From NCBI GenBank assembly GCA_964388665.1, contig CAYMBJ010000030.1:1-45662 (forward strand): a stretch of 45,662 bases of DNA, read 5' to 3'. Below are positions 33,302 through 40,347 of this stretch, piece after piece. The position numbers and the translations under genes were made by a program. Below the pieces are notes generated by a model. It saw only the letters and a program-made list of their open reading frames with translations. It did not search any database and had not been told where the DNA came from. How positions within the stretch are numbered: position 1 is the first letter of the stretch; every line of letters starts with the position of its first letter. The DNA comes from CALCCV01 sp964388665. GTDB lineage: Bacteria > Bdellovibrionota > Bdellovibrionia > Bdellovibrionales > Bdellovibrionaceae.

Positions 33302-35257
33302 CTATTGAAAGACAACCTCCGTCGGGCTTGTCGCTGCATCAACCAAACCATTCTCTTTTGCCCAAGCCAAATCTTTAAGCTTTTTGTTGGTGAAGATCAC
33401 TGGAGTGATAGCGGACTTCGCTTCACGCTGTACCAGGTCCAAATCAAATTCAAGGAGGCGATCGCCCGCCTTGAATCGGTCTCCCACTTTGAGCATCGAT
33501 TTGAAGCCTTTGCCGCCCATCTTTACTGTGTCAATACCGATATGAATGAGAGTCTCGAGGCCTTCATTCGATAAAATGCCAATGGCATGATTGGTTTTAA
33601 AAATCTGCAAGACTTCACCATCAAAGGGGGCATAAACAATTCCTTCAAAGGGTTGAATCGCAAACCCTTCGCCCACAGTGCCAGAAGCAAAAACCGCATC
33701 CGGAGCCTCAGTCAGCGGCAAAATTTTCCCCTTCAGTGGAGAGGTAAAGGGAATTTCGTCAGTTAATTTTGTTTTGGTCGGCTCAGGTTGATCCATCAAA
33801 GTTTGAATCTCTTCTCTTAGCTGGTCTGACTCCACACCAAAAACAATCTGCAAACTTTCAGGACCCAAAACCATGTGTCCAGCTGCACCCAACTCTTTGA
33901 AAGCTGGGCGTTTAACGGCCGCCATGTTTTTCACTTGGACGCGAAGCCGGGTGATGCAAGCAGAAAGGCTCACAATGTTGGCAGCGCCGCCCAATGCAAC
34001 AAGAATCTCTCTTGCGCGATCGCTGACTGGGCTAGTGGGCAAGAGGTCCTCGGCATCAGCGAGGGTTTCGTCTTCACGACCAGGCGTCTTAAAGTTAAAT
34101 ACGCCAATGAGGGTATAAAAGGTGCCAAAGTAAAGGACGGCCATAATTGGACCGATTATGAGCCACAGAGCCCAAGCATTTTGCTGGTTGAAAAATCCCA
34201 AAACAAAATCGATGAGGGATGCGGAAAAGGTGTATCCCAAATGCACACTAAAAAGAGTGGTGAGCACACCAGACACAAACGCAAGACCCACGTGAACCAA
34301 AAACAACAGTGGCGCCACAAAAATAAAAGCAAATTCAATCGGCTCAGTGATCCCCGTGACGATAGAAGTTAGACCCGCTGAGAGCATGATCCCCGCAATG
34401 GCAGCGCGATTTTCTTTGCGAGCGCGCATCACCATCGCTAGGGCCGCAGCAGGCAAACCGAAGAGCATGATCGGAAACTCAGAGGCCATAAAGATTCCGG
34501 CTGTGTGGTCGCCAGCAAAGTATCGGGCAGAGTCGCCACGCACAACTTCTCCAGCGGCAGTCACAAACTCACCGAACTGAAACAAAAATGAAGGATAGTA
34601 CACATGGTGCAGGCCCACTGGAATCAGCAGTCGTTTTCCGGCAGCGTAAAAAGCAGCGCCGTAATCAGATTGCATGACAAACATGCCGAACTCACTAATT
34701 TGATTTTGAATGGGAGGCCACACCAATCCCAAAATCAGGCCAACAAACAGAGTATAAAAAACGGTGAGGATGGGAACAAGCCGCTTCCCAGAAAAGAATC
34801 CAAAAATGGGGTTGAGGCGGGTCTGATGATAGCGCTTGTAAACGTGAGCCGCCAAAAAACCAATCAGTATGCCACCAAAAACTCCGGTGTTGATAGCCAA
34901 AGGCAGCTCGCGCACATCAGAAAGAACTTTCAAAAGACTCCCCAATGTGAAGTAGCCAGCCACTGCGGCTAATACAGCAACGCCAGCACCACCTGAAAAG
35001 CCGATGGCCACGCCCGCAGCAAAGATGACGGGGAGCTGTTCAAAGACGGCCAAGCCACCACTATAGAAGAGCTTACCAACGACGATTAAAAAAGACCAAG
35101 AAGAGTCGGGGGAGATGCTTTGTAAAGCCCGACCCAATGCCACGACAAGGCCGGCGGCGGGTAGCACAGAAACTGGAATCATGAGGGCCTGCCCCAGTCG
35201 CTGCATTCGATTTAAAATACCTAAATGCTTTTTTGGCAACGCTGCTGTTTTTGCCAT
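33302..35257 (-). CDS. PTS EIICBA permease, glucose/N-acetylglucosamine type
   Basis: The 651-residue sugar permease combines three domains. EIIC (about 15-385) forms the membrane channel with GITEPIEF (302-309). EIIB (about 412-490) has the phosphorylated Cys434 in SACITRLR. EIIA (about 505-640) has His572 in LIHIGIDTV. It imports and phosphorylates a hexose. FAGDHTAGIFMASEFPIMLFGLP has traits of the GlcNAc type. The neighbouring secreted glucoamylase argues for glucose. I leave the symbol open between ptsG and nagE. Confidence 0.94.
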   Translation of the reverse strand: MAKTAALPKKHLGILNRMQRLGQALMIPVSVLPAAGLVVALGRALQSISPDSSWSFLIVVGKLFYSGGLAVFEQLPVIFAAGVAIGFSGGAGVAVLAAVAGYFTLGSLLKVLSDVRELPLAINTGVFGGILIGFLAAHVYKRYHQTRLNPIFGFFSGKRLVPILTVFYTLFVGLILGLVWPPIQNQISEFGMFVMQSDYGAAFYAAGKRLLIPVGLHHVYYPSFLFQFGEFVTAAGEVVRGDSARYFAGDHTAGIFMASEFPIMLFGLPAAALAMVMRARKENRAAIAGIMLSAGLTSIVTGITEPIEFAFIFVAPLLFLVHVGLAFVSGVLTTLFSVHLGYTFSASLIDFVLGFFNQQNAWALWLIIGPIMAVLYFGTFYTLIGVFNFKTPGREDETLADAEDLLPTSPVSDRAREILVALGGAANIVSLSACITRLRVQVKNMAAVKRPAFKELGAAGHMVLGPESLQIVFGVESDQLREEIQTLMDQPEPTKTKLTDEIPFTSPLKGKILPLTEAPDAVFASGTVGEGFAIQPFEGIVYAPFDGEVLQIFKTNHAIGILSNEGLETLIHIGIDTVKMGGKGFKSMLKVGDRFKAGDRLLEFDLDLVQREAKSAITPVIFTNKKLKDLAWAKENGLVDAATSPTEVVFQ

Positions 35258-35314
35258 AGTCTCCCCTTTAATCGTTAAATAATGGTCAATAATTTCTTGT
35301 CAAAATCATAAATA

Positions 35315-35374
35315 AATTCGTCATTAATCTCGTTACCAATCTCGTCAAAAAATTTCGCCACAAATCTCGCCACA
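35315..35374. repeat. Five imperfect 11- to 13-bp tandem repeats before EIICBA
   Basis: Units of consensus AATCTCGCCACA follow head to tail at 35315, 35326, 35338, 35351 and 35363 (11, 12, 13, 12 and 12 bp). They end just before the glucoamylase stop codon and lie in the 119-bp gap before the EIICBA start. On the transcribed minus strand the unit reads TGTGGCGAGATT. They may be regulator sites, or an mRNA element controlling EIICBA. Confidence 0.75.
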
Positions 35375-35376
35375 AA

Positions 35377-36750
35377 TTAGTGTGACGAAAAATTAAAAGC
35401 AAAATTCTCATCGCAGGCAGAGGCCGCGCGATAGAGGGCAGCAAAGCTCCAGCTCAGTGTTCGAGCTCCTTGGCGATAACCCGTGTAGCGATTGAACTGC
35501 TCGCTCATGTTAAGGTCCTCTCCGGCGTGAAAGGCCACGCGCTCAATAAATCCCAGGCCCCGTTGGCGAAAGTTTTTATCTCGCTGCTGAGATCTTTTAG
35601 TATTCAGATCAGCAATCTGAATAGTGTTCTGAGTCGTGCTCTGAATACGCCTTGCAAGTCGGCAGTAGTATTCACCCACCGCTGCTGTGGCTAAAAACCA
35701 AGGATTGCCGCCCGAAAAGCCATTACCATCATAAACGTCTTCTGGGTAGCGTCCGATGCTAATTCCTAAATTGGCATACTGTTGCGTAATGGGGTACAGG
35801 GCGCGAAAACGACCTTCGAGCTGTTCAATGGTGTTCTGAAGCCTCTTGTCGTTTAGCGGAAAATCAGGGTGTTCCTGAAAGTAGAGGTAAGCCAAAAGAA
35901 CCGATATATCGAGGCCAGACTCTTTGTGCGACCAACCGCCACTTTGATCTATGGTCACCCGCCAGCGGTTTTTATCACTGTCATAATGACGGTTTAGCTG
36001 CGCTATCATTTTGGGTTGAGCAGCTTTGAGTTGGTCGGCAAATTCATGGTCTTGTAAACTTCGCGCCCAAGCTTCGCCAGCGGTGATGGCCTTCAATTGC
36101 ATCATGCCCGTGAAAAAATGCAGACCAACAGTTTCTTCCCAAAGGTCATGTCCATGGCGTTGAAAATTTTTCAAAACATAGAGCAGATCATCATGGATTG
36201 CGTTGATCAGCTGAAGGCGGGTCTTTTGATTGAGTGTTTGGTCTTCAAACTCAAAGGCCTTCATAAAACTCAATGCACGAATCGCTGGGCCGTCATTTTG
36301 CGGGCGTCCCCATGCAGATGCGAACACGCTGCCATCCACTTCAAAAACCGGCTCACCAAGACCCGCGGTGGTTTTTTTTGCTGCTTTTCGCGCGATCTCT
36401 TCAAACTGAAACCAATTGGCAAAGCTATCTAATTTTGCTGGATTTGCACGATTGACAGTGCGAACTTCTGTGGTCGCATTGGCAAACTGCTCAAAGGTGA
36501 TAACTGCGTCCATGACCAAGCCAGCATCCCGAGTCCAATGATGAAAATAATTGGGGTCCTTTCTGGAAGGCGAGGCGACCACAGCCCCGGGCGTGATTCC
36601 CGATTCGGAAAGATTTTTGTAAATGTAACTCATTGACGTGTCGCGAATTTTAGATAGATCCAGTGCCTTCCGGGGCGCTGTAGCATAAGATTCTGCGGAA
36701 AATGCAAGTAAATAGACCGTGTAGAGTAGAGCAATTGATCTGAAAACCAT
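35377..36750 (-). CDS. Exported GH15 glucoamylase
   Basis: The 457-residue enzyme has a signal peptide (FRSIALLYTVYLLAFSAESYATA) and matches GH15: HHWTRDAGLV (70-79), GRPQNDGPAIRA (148-159), DLWEE (202-206, general acid likely Glu205), SGGNPWFLATAA and the C-terminal GARTLSWSFAALYRA, with a second catalytic Glu in the MSEQF segment. It cleaves glucose from non-reducing ends of starch, glycogen or related glucans in the periplasm or outside. With EIICBA, HPr and Enzyme I it forms a pathway from polymer to sugar phosphate. A strong AAGGAGGGG ribosome site precedes the start. Confidence 0.93.
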   Translation of the reverse strand: MVFRSIALLYTVYLLAFSAESYATAPRKALDLSKIRDTSMSYIYKNLSESGITPGAVVASPSRKDPNYFHHWTRDAGLVMDAVITFEQFANATTEVRTVNRANPAKLDSFANWFQFEEIARKAAKKTTAGLGEPVFEVDGSVFASAWGRPQNDGPAIRALSFMKAFEFEDQTLNQKTRLQLINAIHDDLLYVLKNFQRHGHDLWEETVGLHFFTGMMQLKAITAGEAWARSLQDHEFADQLKAAQPKMIAQLNRHYDSDKNRWRVTIDQSGGWSHKESGLDISVLLAYLYFQEHPDFPLNDKRLQNTIEQLEGRFRALYPITQQYANLGISIGRYPEDVYDGNGFSGGNPWFLATAAVGEYYCRLARRIQSTTQNTIQIADLNTKRSQQRDKNFRQRGLGFIERVAFHAGEDLNMSEQFNRYTGYRQGARTLSWSFAALYRAASACDENFAFNFSSH

Positions 36751-36819
36751 GGAATCCCCTCCTTGAACTGGGGATGTTGACTAAAAAATGACTCAGATTC
36801 AATAGACTTCTAAAATAAC

Positions 36820-37110
36820 TCAATATGCCAAGTGCTGATTTATAAGTTGCTTAGGGCTGCCTGGTGCCCACGTGTCCTCGTCTTGCAGGCCTGTCGGAAT
36901 GGGCGCACCCAGCGTGGGCGGGGCCGGAGACGCCGGCGAAGAGGCGCCATCAAGGTGTGGAGATGAGTCCGCCTGTTGAATGGCATTCGATTCGTTTGCA
37001 ATATATGGCGCAAAATCAGCTGAAATACTAGGTGCCCTAAGTTTAGCAAGCTGATGATCAGCAGCGGTTATCAGTGTGATTAGGCAAAAAATTAACGCCA
37101 TTTTGGTCAT
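36820..37110 (-). CDS. Small exported Pro/Ser-rich protein
   Basis: The 96-residue product has a short signal-like segment (MTKMALIFCLITLITAADH), then a hydrophilic Pro/Ser/Ala-rich stretch (SPHLDGASSPASPAPPTLGAP). GGGGAG lies 6-8 bases upstream of the ATG, which supports translation. I do not know its function. It follows no clear operon and lies 69 bp upstream of the glucoamylase. Confidence 0.55.
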   Translation of the reverse strand: MTKMALIFCLITLITAADHQLAKLRAPSISADFAPYIANESNAIQQADSSPHLDGASSPASPAPPTLGAPIPTGLQDEDTWAPGSPKQLINQHLAY

Positions 37111-37416
37111 GCGAGCTCCCCTTTCGTGATTACGGAATCCCTTATACCAAAGATAGGTTAGGTGCAGCAGTGTCTCTTTTTTGGACAGGCGATTGTTTCA
37201 ATTGAATACGTTTTATACCGGTCAGAAAGCAACTGCCTCAGAATGATCCTCCTCCCGCTCTGGCAAAGGTCTGAATTGGAGCCTATGTGGCCATAGTGAC
37301 TTGTTTTGTGACGCCAATGTGCCGAACTCCTATAGTGAGACGTATTCTCTATTCATTTCTGCTGCGGCTCAGACAAAGAAATATATACGGGATCTCAATA
37401 AAAAAAGGAGGAAAGC
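37111..37416. other. 306-bp divergent intergenic region
   Basis: It separates the small Pro-rich gene (minus) from the exported hydrolase (plus). I see AT-rich patches, a CAATTG palindrome near 37198, and a strong AAAAGGAGG ribosome site just before 37417. No RNA gene or clear promoter pair can be assigned. Confidence 0.4.
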
Positions 37417-38613
37417 ATGACACTTATGAAACGCACCACTGCGATCTCGTGGTTGGCATTCGGTTTTGCAGCACAGTTTTTAACTTTCTCTGATGCGTCT
37501 GCCATTGAATGGATTGACAACTCGTCCTTTCCTATAAAAAACTCAGAGGCTCAGGCCACGGCGTTTTCAAAAGTGTTCCAACCCAAATCAAATAACTTTG
37601 GCTACTCCAATGTCTCTCTGCCCTCTGGAAAGAGCGCCGAGTATGCCTATGGATACCAGTACGGTGGTAGCGCGGACTTGGTTGTAATGGTTCCAGGAGT
37701 GGGCGGATCCTTTCGTAGCGATATGAATCTTCGCTTAGGAGAGATTCTGCGCGATCGCCATGGATTTCATTTTATCTCTATTGATTCGTTATTTAGTCGC
37801 AACTTTGCTGAAAAGGCTTCGCCCAAGCCTATCGTTGGCGTGACTCGCTTTGATGCCGAGGCCATGTATCAAATGCTAACACTGATGTTAGCTGACTTTC
37901 GGTCGCGCACGGGGGCGCGCATTCGTCGCGTGCACTTGATTGGCTATTCGCTTGGCGCCCTTTCTGCTGCTCATTTGCGAGAAGTGGACACCCGACTTAA
38001 AATTATCAATTTTAAGAAAACCATTTTGGCCAATCCACCTATAAATTTTAAGTATAGCATTGCCGTCGTTGACAATTTGTTTTTGGCGTCAAAGGACTCG
38101 CCTCGCTCTGGGATGAATGAGTTCCTCGGATACCCATATAATGTGTTTGAGCAACGGCAAAGAGAACTTGGTATTCCGATATCCCCAGTAGACAAGTTGA
38201 TTTACGATGTGATTGGCAATACGTTTCATGGCGATTTGGAGGCTGTGATTCGTGTCGCCAAGAATGATGCCACCACGCGGCCCTATGTTGTCGTTTCCAC
38301 AGGTGCGACCTTTTCCGACTACGTCAATAAAGTTGTGTTTCCGTTTTGCAATGACAACCACTCGGAGGGATCGTCTCTCACGGGGCCAGATTGGTTTCGC
38401 TACGCCGACATTCGCAGCTTGGGAGCGATGATGAGGGACGACTCTAACATTTATATGATGCATGCCCAGGGTGATTTTTTAATAAAAGAGGATGATTGGC
38501 AGTGGATGGATGAGACTTTTGGGCAGCGCGCGCGAGTGTTTCGCTACGGCGGGCATTTGGGATATTTTTTAACTGCTGAAGGACTCGACGCCATCCTAAA
38601 AATCTTGGACTGA
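37417..38613 (+). CDS. Exported alpha/beta hydrolase
   Basis: The 398-residue protein has a signal peptide (residues 1-29, cleaved near ASA-IEW) and an alpha/beta hydrolase core. The nucleophile Ser178 lies in GYSLG (176-180), preceded by VVMVPGVGGSF, an oxyanion-type loop. A C-terminal His in RYGGHLGYF completes a plausible triad. Lipase or esterase activity is possible, but I see no substrate clue. The start at 37417 has AGGAGG upstream. It overlaps the 3' end of the convergent GIY-YIG gene by 18 bases. Confidence 0.85.
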   Translation: MTLMKRTTAISWLAFGFAAQFLTFSDASAIEWIDNSSFPIKNSEAQATAFSKVFQPKSNNFGYSNVSLPSGKSAEYAYGYQYGGSADLVVMVPGVGGSFRSDMNLRLGEILRDRHGFHFISIDSLFSRNFAEKASPKPIVGVTRFDAEAMYQMLTLMLADFRSRTGARIRRVHLIGYSLGALSAAHLREVDTRLKIINFKKTILANPPINFKYSIAVVDNLFLASKDSPRSGMNEFLGYPYNVFEQRQRELGIPISPVDKLIYDVIGNTFHGDLEAVIRVAKNDATTRPYVVVSTGATFSDYVNKVVFPFCNDNHSEGSSLTGPDWFRYADIRSLGAMMRDDSNIYMMHAQGDFLIKEDDWQWMDETFGQRARVFRYGGHLGYFLTAEGLDAILKILD

Positions 38614-40347
38614 TATAGCCATTTTATTTTTATTAAGAGTTGTTTCACTGTACAAAATTCTCAGTCGATCGAGTGCGGCCACGTCCAAACGGGAGATCAA
38701 CTCCTGCTTGGCGAGAAAAAAATCACACATCTTGCTGGGCACAAGATAGGCAGAGGCGAGCTCCGAAAGATCTTGCGCCGGCAAAGTCTGTGCGCAGGTG
38801 TCACCGCATATACTAAATTGGCTGTTGGTCATTTTATAAACCAGAGGTTTACCATGGCGGGGATTTGAATAGATTAATATTGAATTCGCCAGTGCAATCA
38901 GCTGCAGCAACTTGTGCATCTCATGAGCGGCTCGCAAATGAACTCGTAAAATCTTTTGTGCCAATTCCTCCACTTCTAGCTCCAGTTCTGAACCACTTTT
39001 AAGTGCGGAAGAGTGATGGTTGTAGAGGCGGCAACAGAGCTCAAAGGCGCAAAAGAGGTTTTTCGGCAGCGGTTCTTCGGAGGGCAGCAGGTGCACTTGG
39101 TAGTATTGCAAGAATCGCAACCAGGCTTCCTGGAGGGCTTCCTCCTCGTAGAGATTGTAAAACGCAGCCGCTATGGTCTGCGCTTCGACGCCAAGATAAA
39201 GGTCGCGCAGTTGTTCTAGCGCGTTGTTGGGCTGAAGCGGCCCGATAGGAGTTTGCGAGCTGGCTTTTCCACTGAGAGTTTCAAAATTCGTAGAGTAATA
39301 GATCAGGCGGCGCTGTTCTGCCTTTAGACTGATGTTGTAGGGTGGGTTGTGAGTTTTGATCAAATCACTTTCGCAAATCGCGGCAGCTAGTGGTGAGCTG
39401 CAAATCTGTGTTTCAATGTGATGTATTTGTGAAAGCATTTCACGTTTTCGCGCCTCCAAGCCCTTTAGGCCACGAAAGTAACTGTTCACACGACTCCTAA
39501 GAGAAGTGGCTTTGCCAATATAGAGCACCTTGTTGTCTGCCGAGTGCATCACATACACGCCAGGGAGATCCGGAAGTTGCAGGCGCTGTTCACGGGGAAT
39601 TTGAAACTGATATTTTTTAATAGGCTCTTTTGGCAAGCGGGGCTGCTGCAGCCAAGAAAAAAGATCGTCCCAGTTACTGATATCATTGGCTTCTGCTTTG
39701 GTCGTTATCAACTGTAATATTTTGAGTGTGGTGATCAAGTGAGTTTTTGAGTCTTTCAAACTCATAGTTGGAAGGTGAAGTTGACCGGCAAAGGCCTTTA
39801 AGGTGTGGCTGGGAAACTCGGGAAACAGTTTTTTGCCGGCGCGCTGCGAACAGAAGGAATCGAAGGAGTCCAAGATTTTATCGCCTGCGCCCTCGGTGCA
39901 GCCAGCACTTTTAATACTTTCAGTTTTGGCATCGACGGCCGAGAAATTCTCGACGAGCCTTTGTAAAAAAGACTTTTCAAACTGCAAGTAGTGCGCGACC
40001 AAAATTGGGCGAGCCGGATCATTGCCAAGAGTTTGCAGTTCTTGTTTAAGCACCTGCCAGAGTTCGAGTTCAGAAATGCCATGAGCGAGGTCAACCTCTG
40101 TTAAGCCAAGCATCTTGGTGATTTGCGGGCTGAGAGTGGTGCCGGCCCGCAAGCGCACGCGCTTGGTGATGATATCGCCAAACATGAGAGCTGGTTTTTG
40201 CAGAGGCTCTTGGTCTGTGGAATAGGAAGGGGAATAGGAAGGGGAATGGGAAAGGCAATAGGAGATTTCCAAAATCTGATCCGTGGCGGCACTTCGTCCC
40301 GACGTTTGCACATCAAATACAAAAAGCGGCCGGTGATGCCAAGTCAT
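38596..40347 (-). CDS. Degenerate DEDD exonuclease domain fused to GIY-YIG nuclease
   Basis: The start at 40347 is chosen because its ATG overlaps the helicase stop (ATGA). The N-terminal third resembles a DnaQ-type 3'-5' exonuclease, but the active site seems lost: the usual DxE reads DVQ (Asp12, Gln14), motif II reads HYLQFE in place of a conserved Asp and motif III lacks a clear Asp. The middle has an intact GIY-YIG nuclease like UvrC's N-terminal domain: GVYVM (263-267), LYIGKATSLRSRV (275-287) and Glu326 in ESDLIKTHNPPYN. It may cut DNA 3' to damage, as Cho or UvrC does, with the exonuclease part used for binding. A Ser/Pro/Tyr repeat (SPSYSPSYS) interrupts the domain near residue 36. 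Confidence 0.86.
   Translation of the reverse strand: MTWHHRPLFVFDVQTSGRSAATDQILEISYCLSHSPSYSPSYSTDQEPLQKPALMFGDIITKRVRLRAGTTLSPQITKMLGLTEVDLAHGISELELWQVLKQELQTLGNDPARPILVAHYLQFEKSFLQRLVENFSAVDAKTESIKSAGCTEGAGDKILDSFDSFCSQRAGKKLFPEFPSHTLKAFAGQLHLPTMSLKDSKTHLITTLKILQLITTKAEANDISNWDDLFSWLQQPRLPKEPIKKYQFQIPREQRLQLPDLPGVYVMHSADNKVLYIGKATSLRSRVNSYFRGLKGLEARKREMLSQIHHIETQICSSPLAAAICESDLIKTHNPPYNISLKAEQRRLIYYSTNFETLSGKASSQTPIGPLQPNNALEQLRDLYLGVEAQTIAAAFYNLYEEEALQEAWLRFLQYYQVHLLPSEEPLPKNLFCAFELCCRLYNHHSSALKSGSELELEVEELAQKILRVHLRAAHEMHKLLQLIALANSILIYSNPRHGKPLVYKMTNSQFSICGDTCAQTLPAQDLSELASAYLVPSKMCDFFLAKQELISRLDVAALDRLRILYSETTLNKNKMAISVQDF

Noticed and set aside
34604..34972. A 122-codon frame opposite the EIICBA gene
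   Set aside because: Shadow of a well-supported coding sequence. No independent evidence.
35315..35374. CRISPR array
   Set aside because: Units are 11-13 bp, directly abutting, with no spacers and no cas genes.
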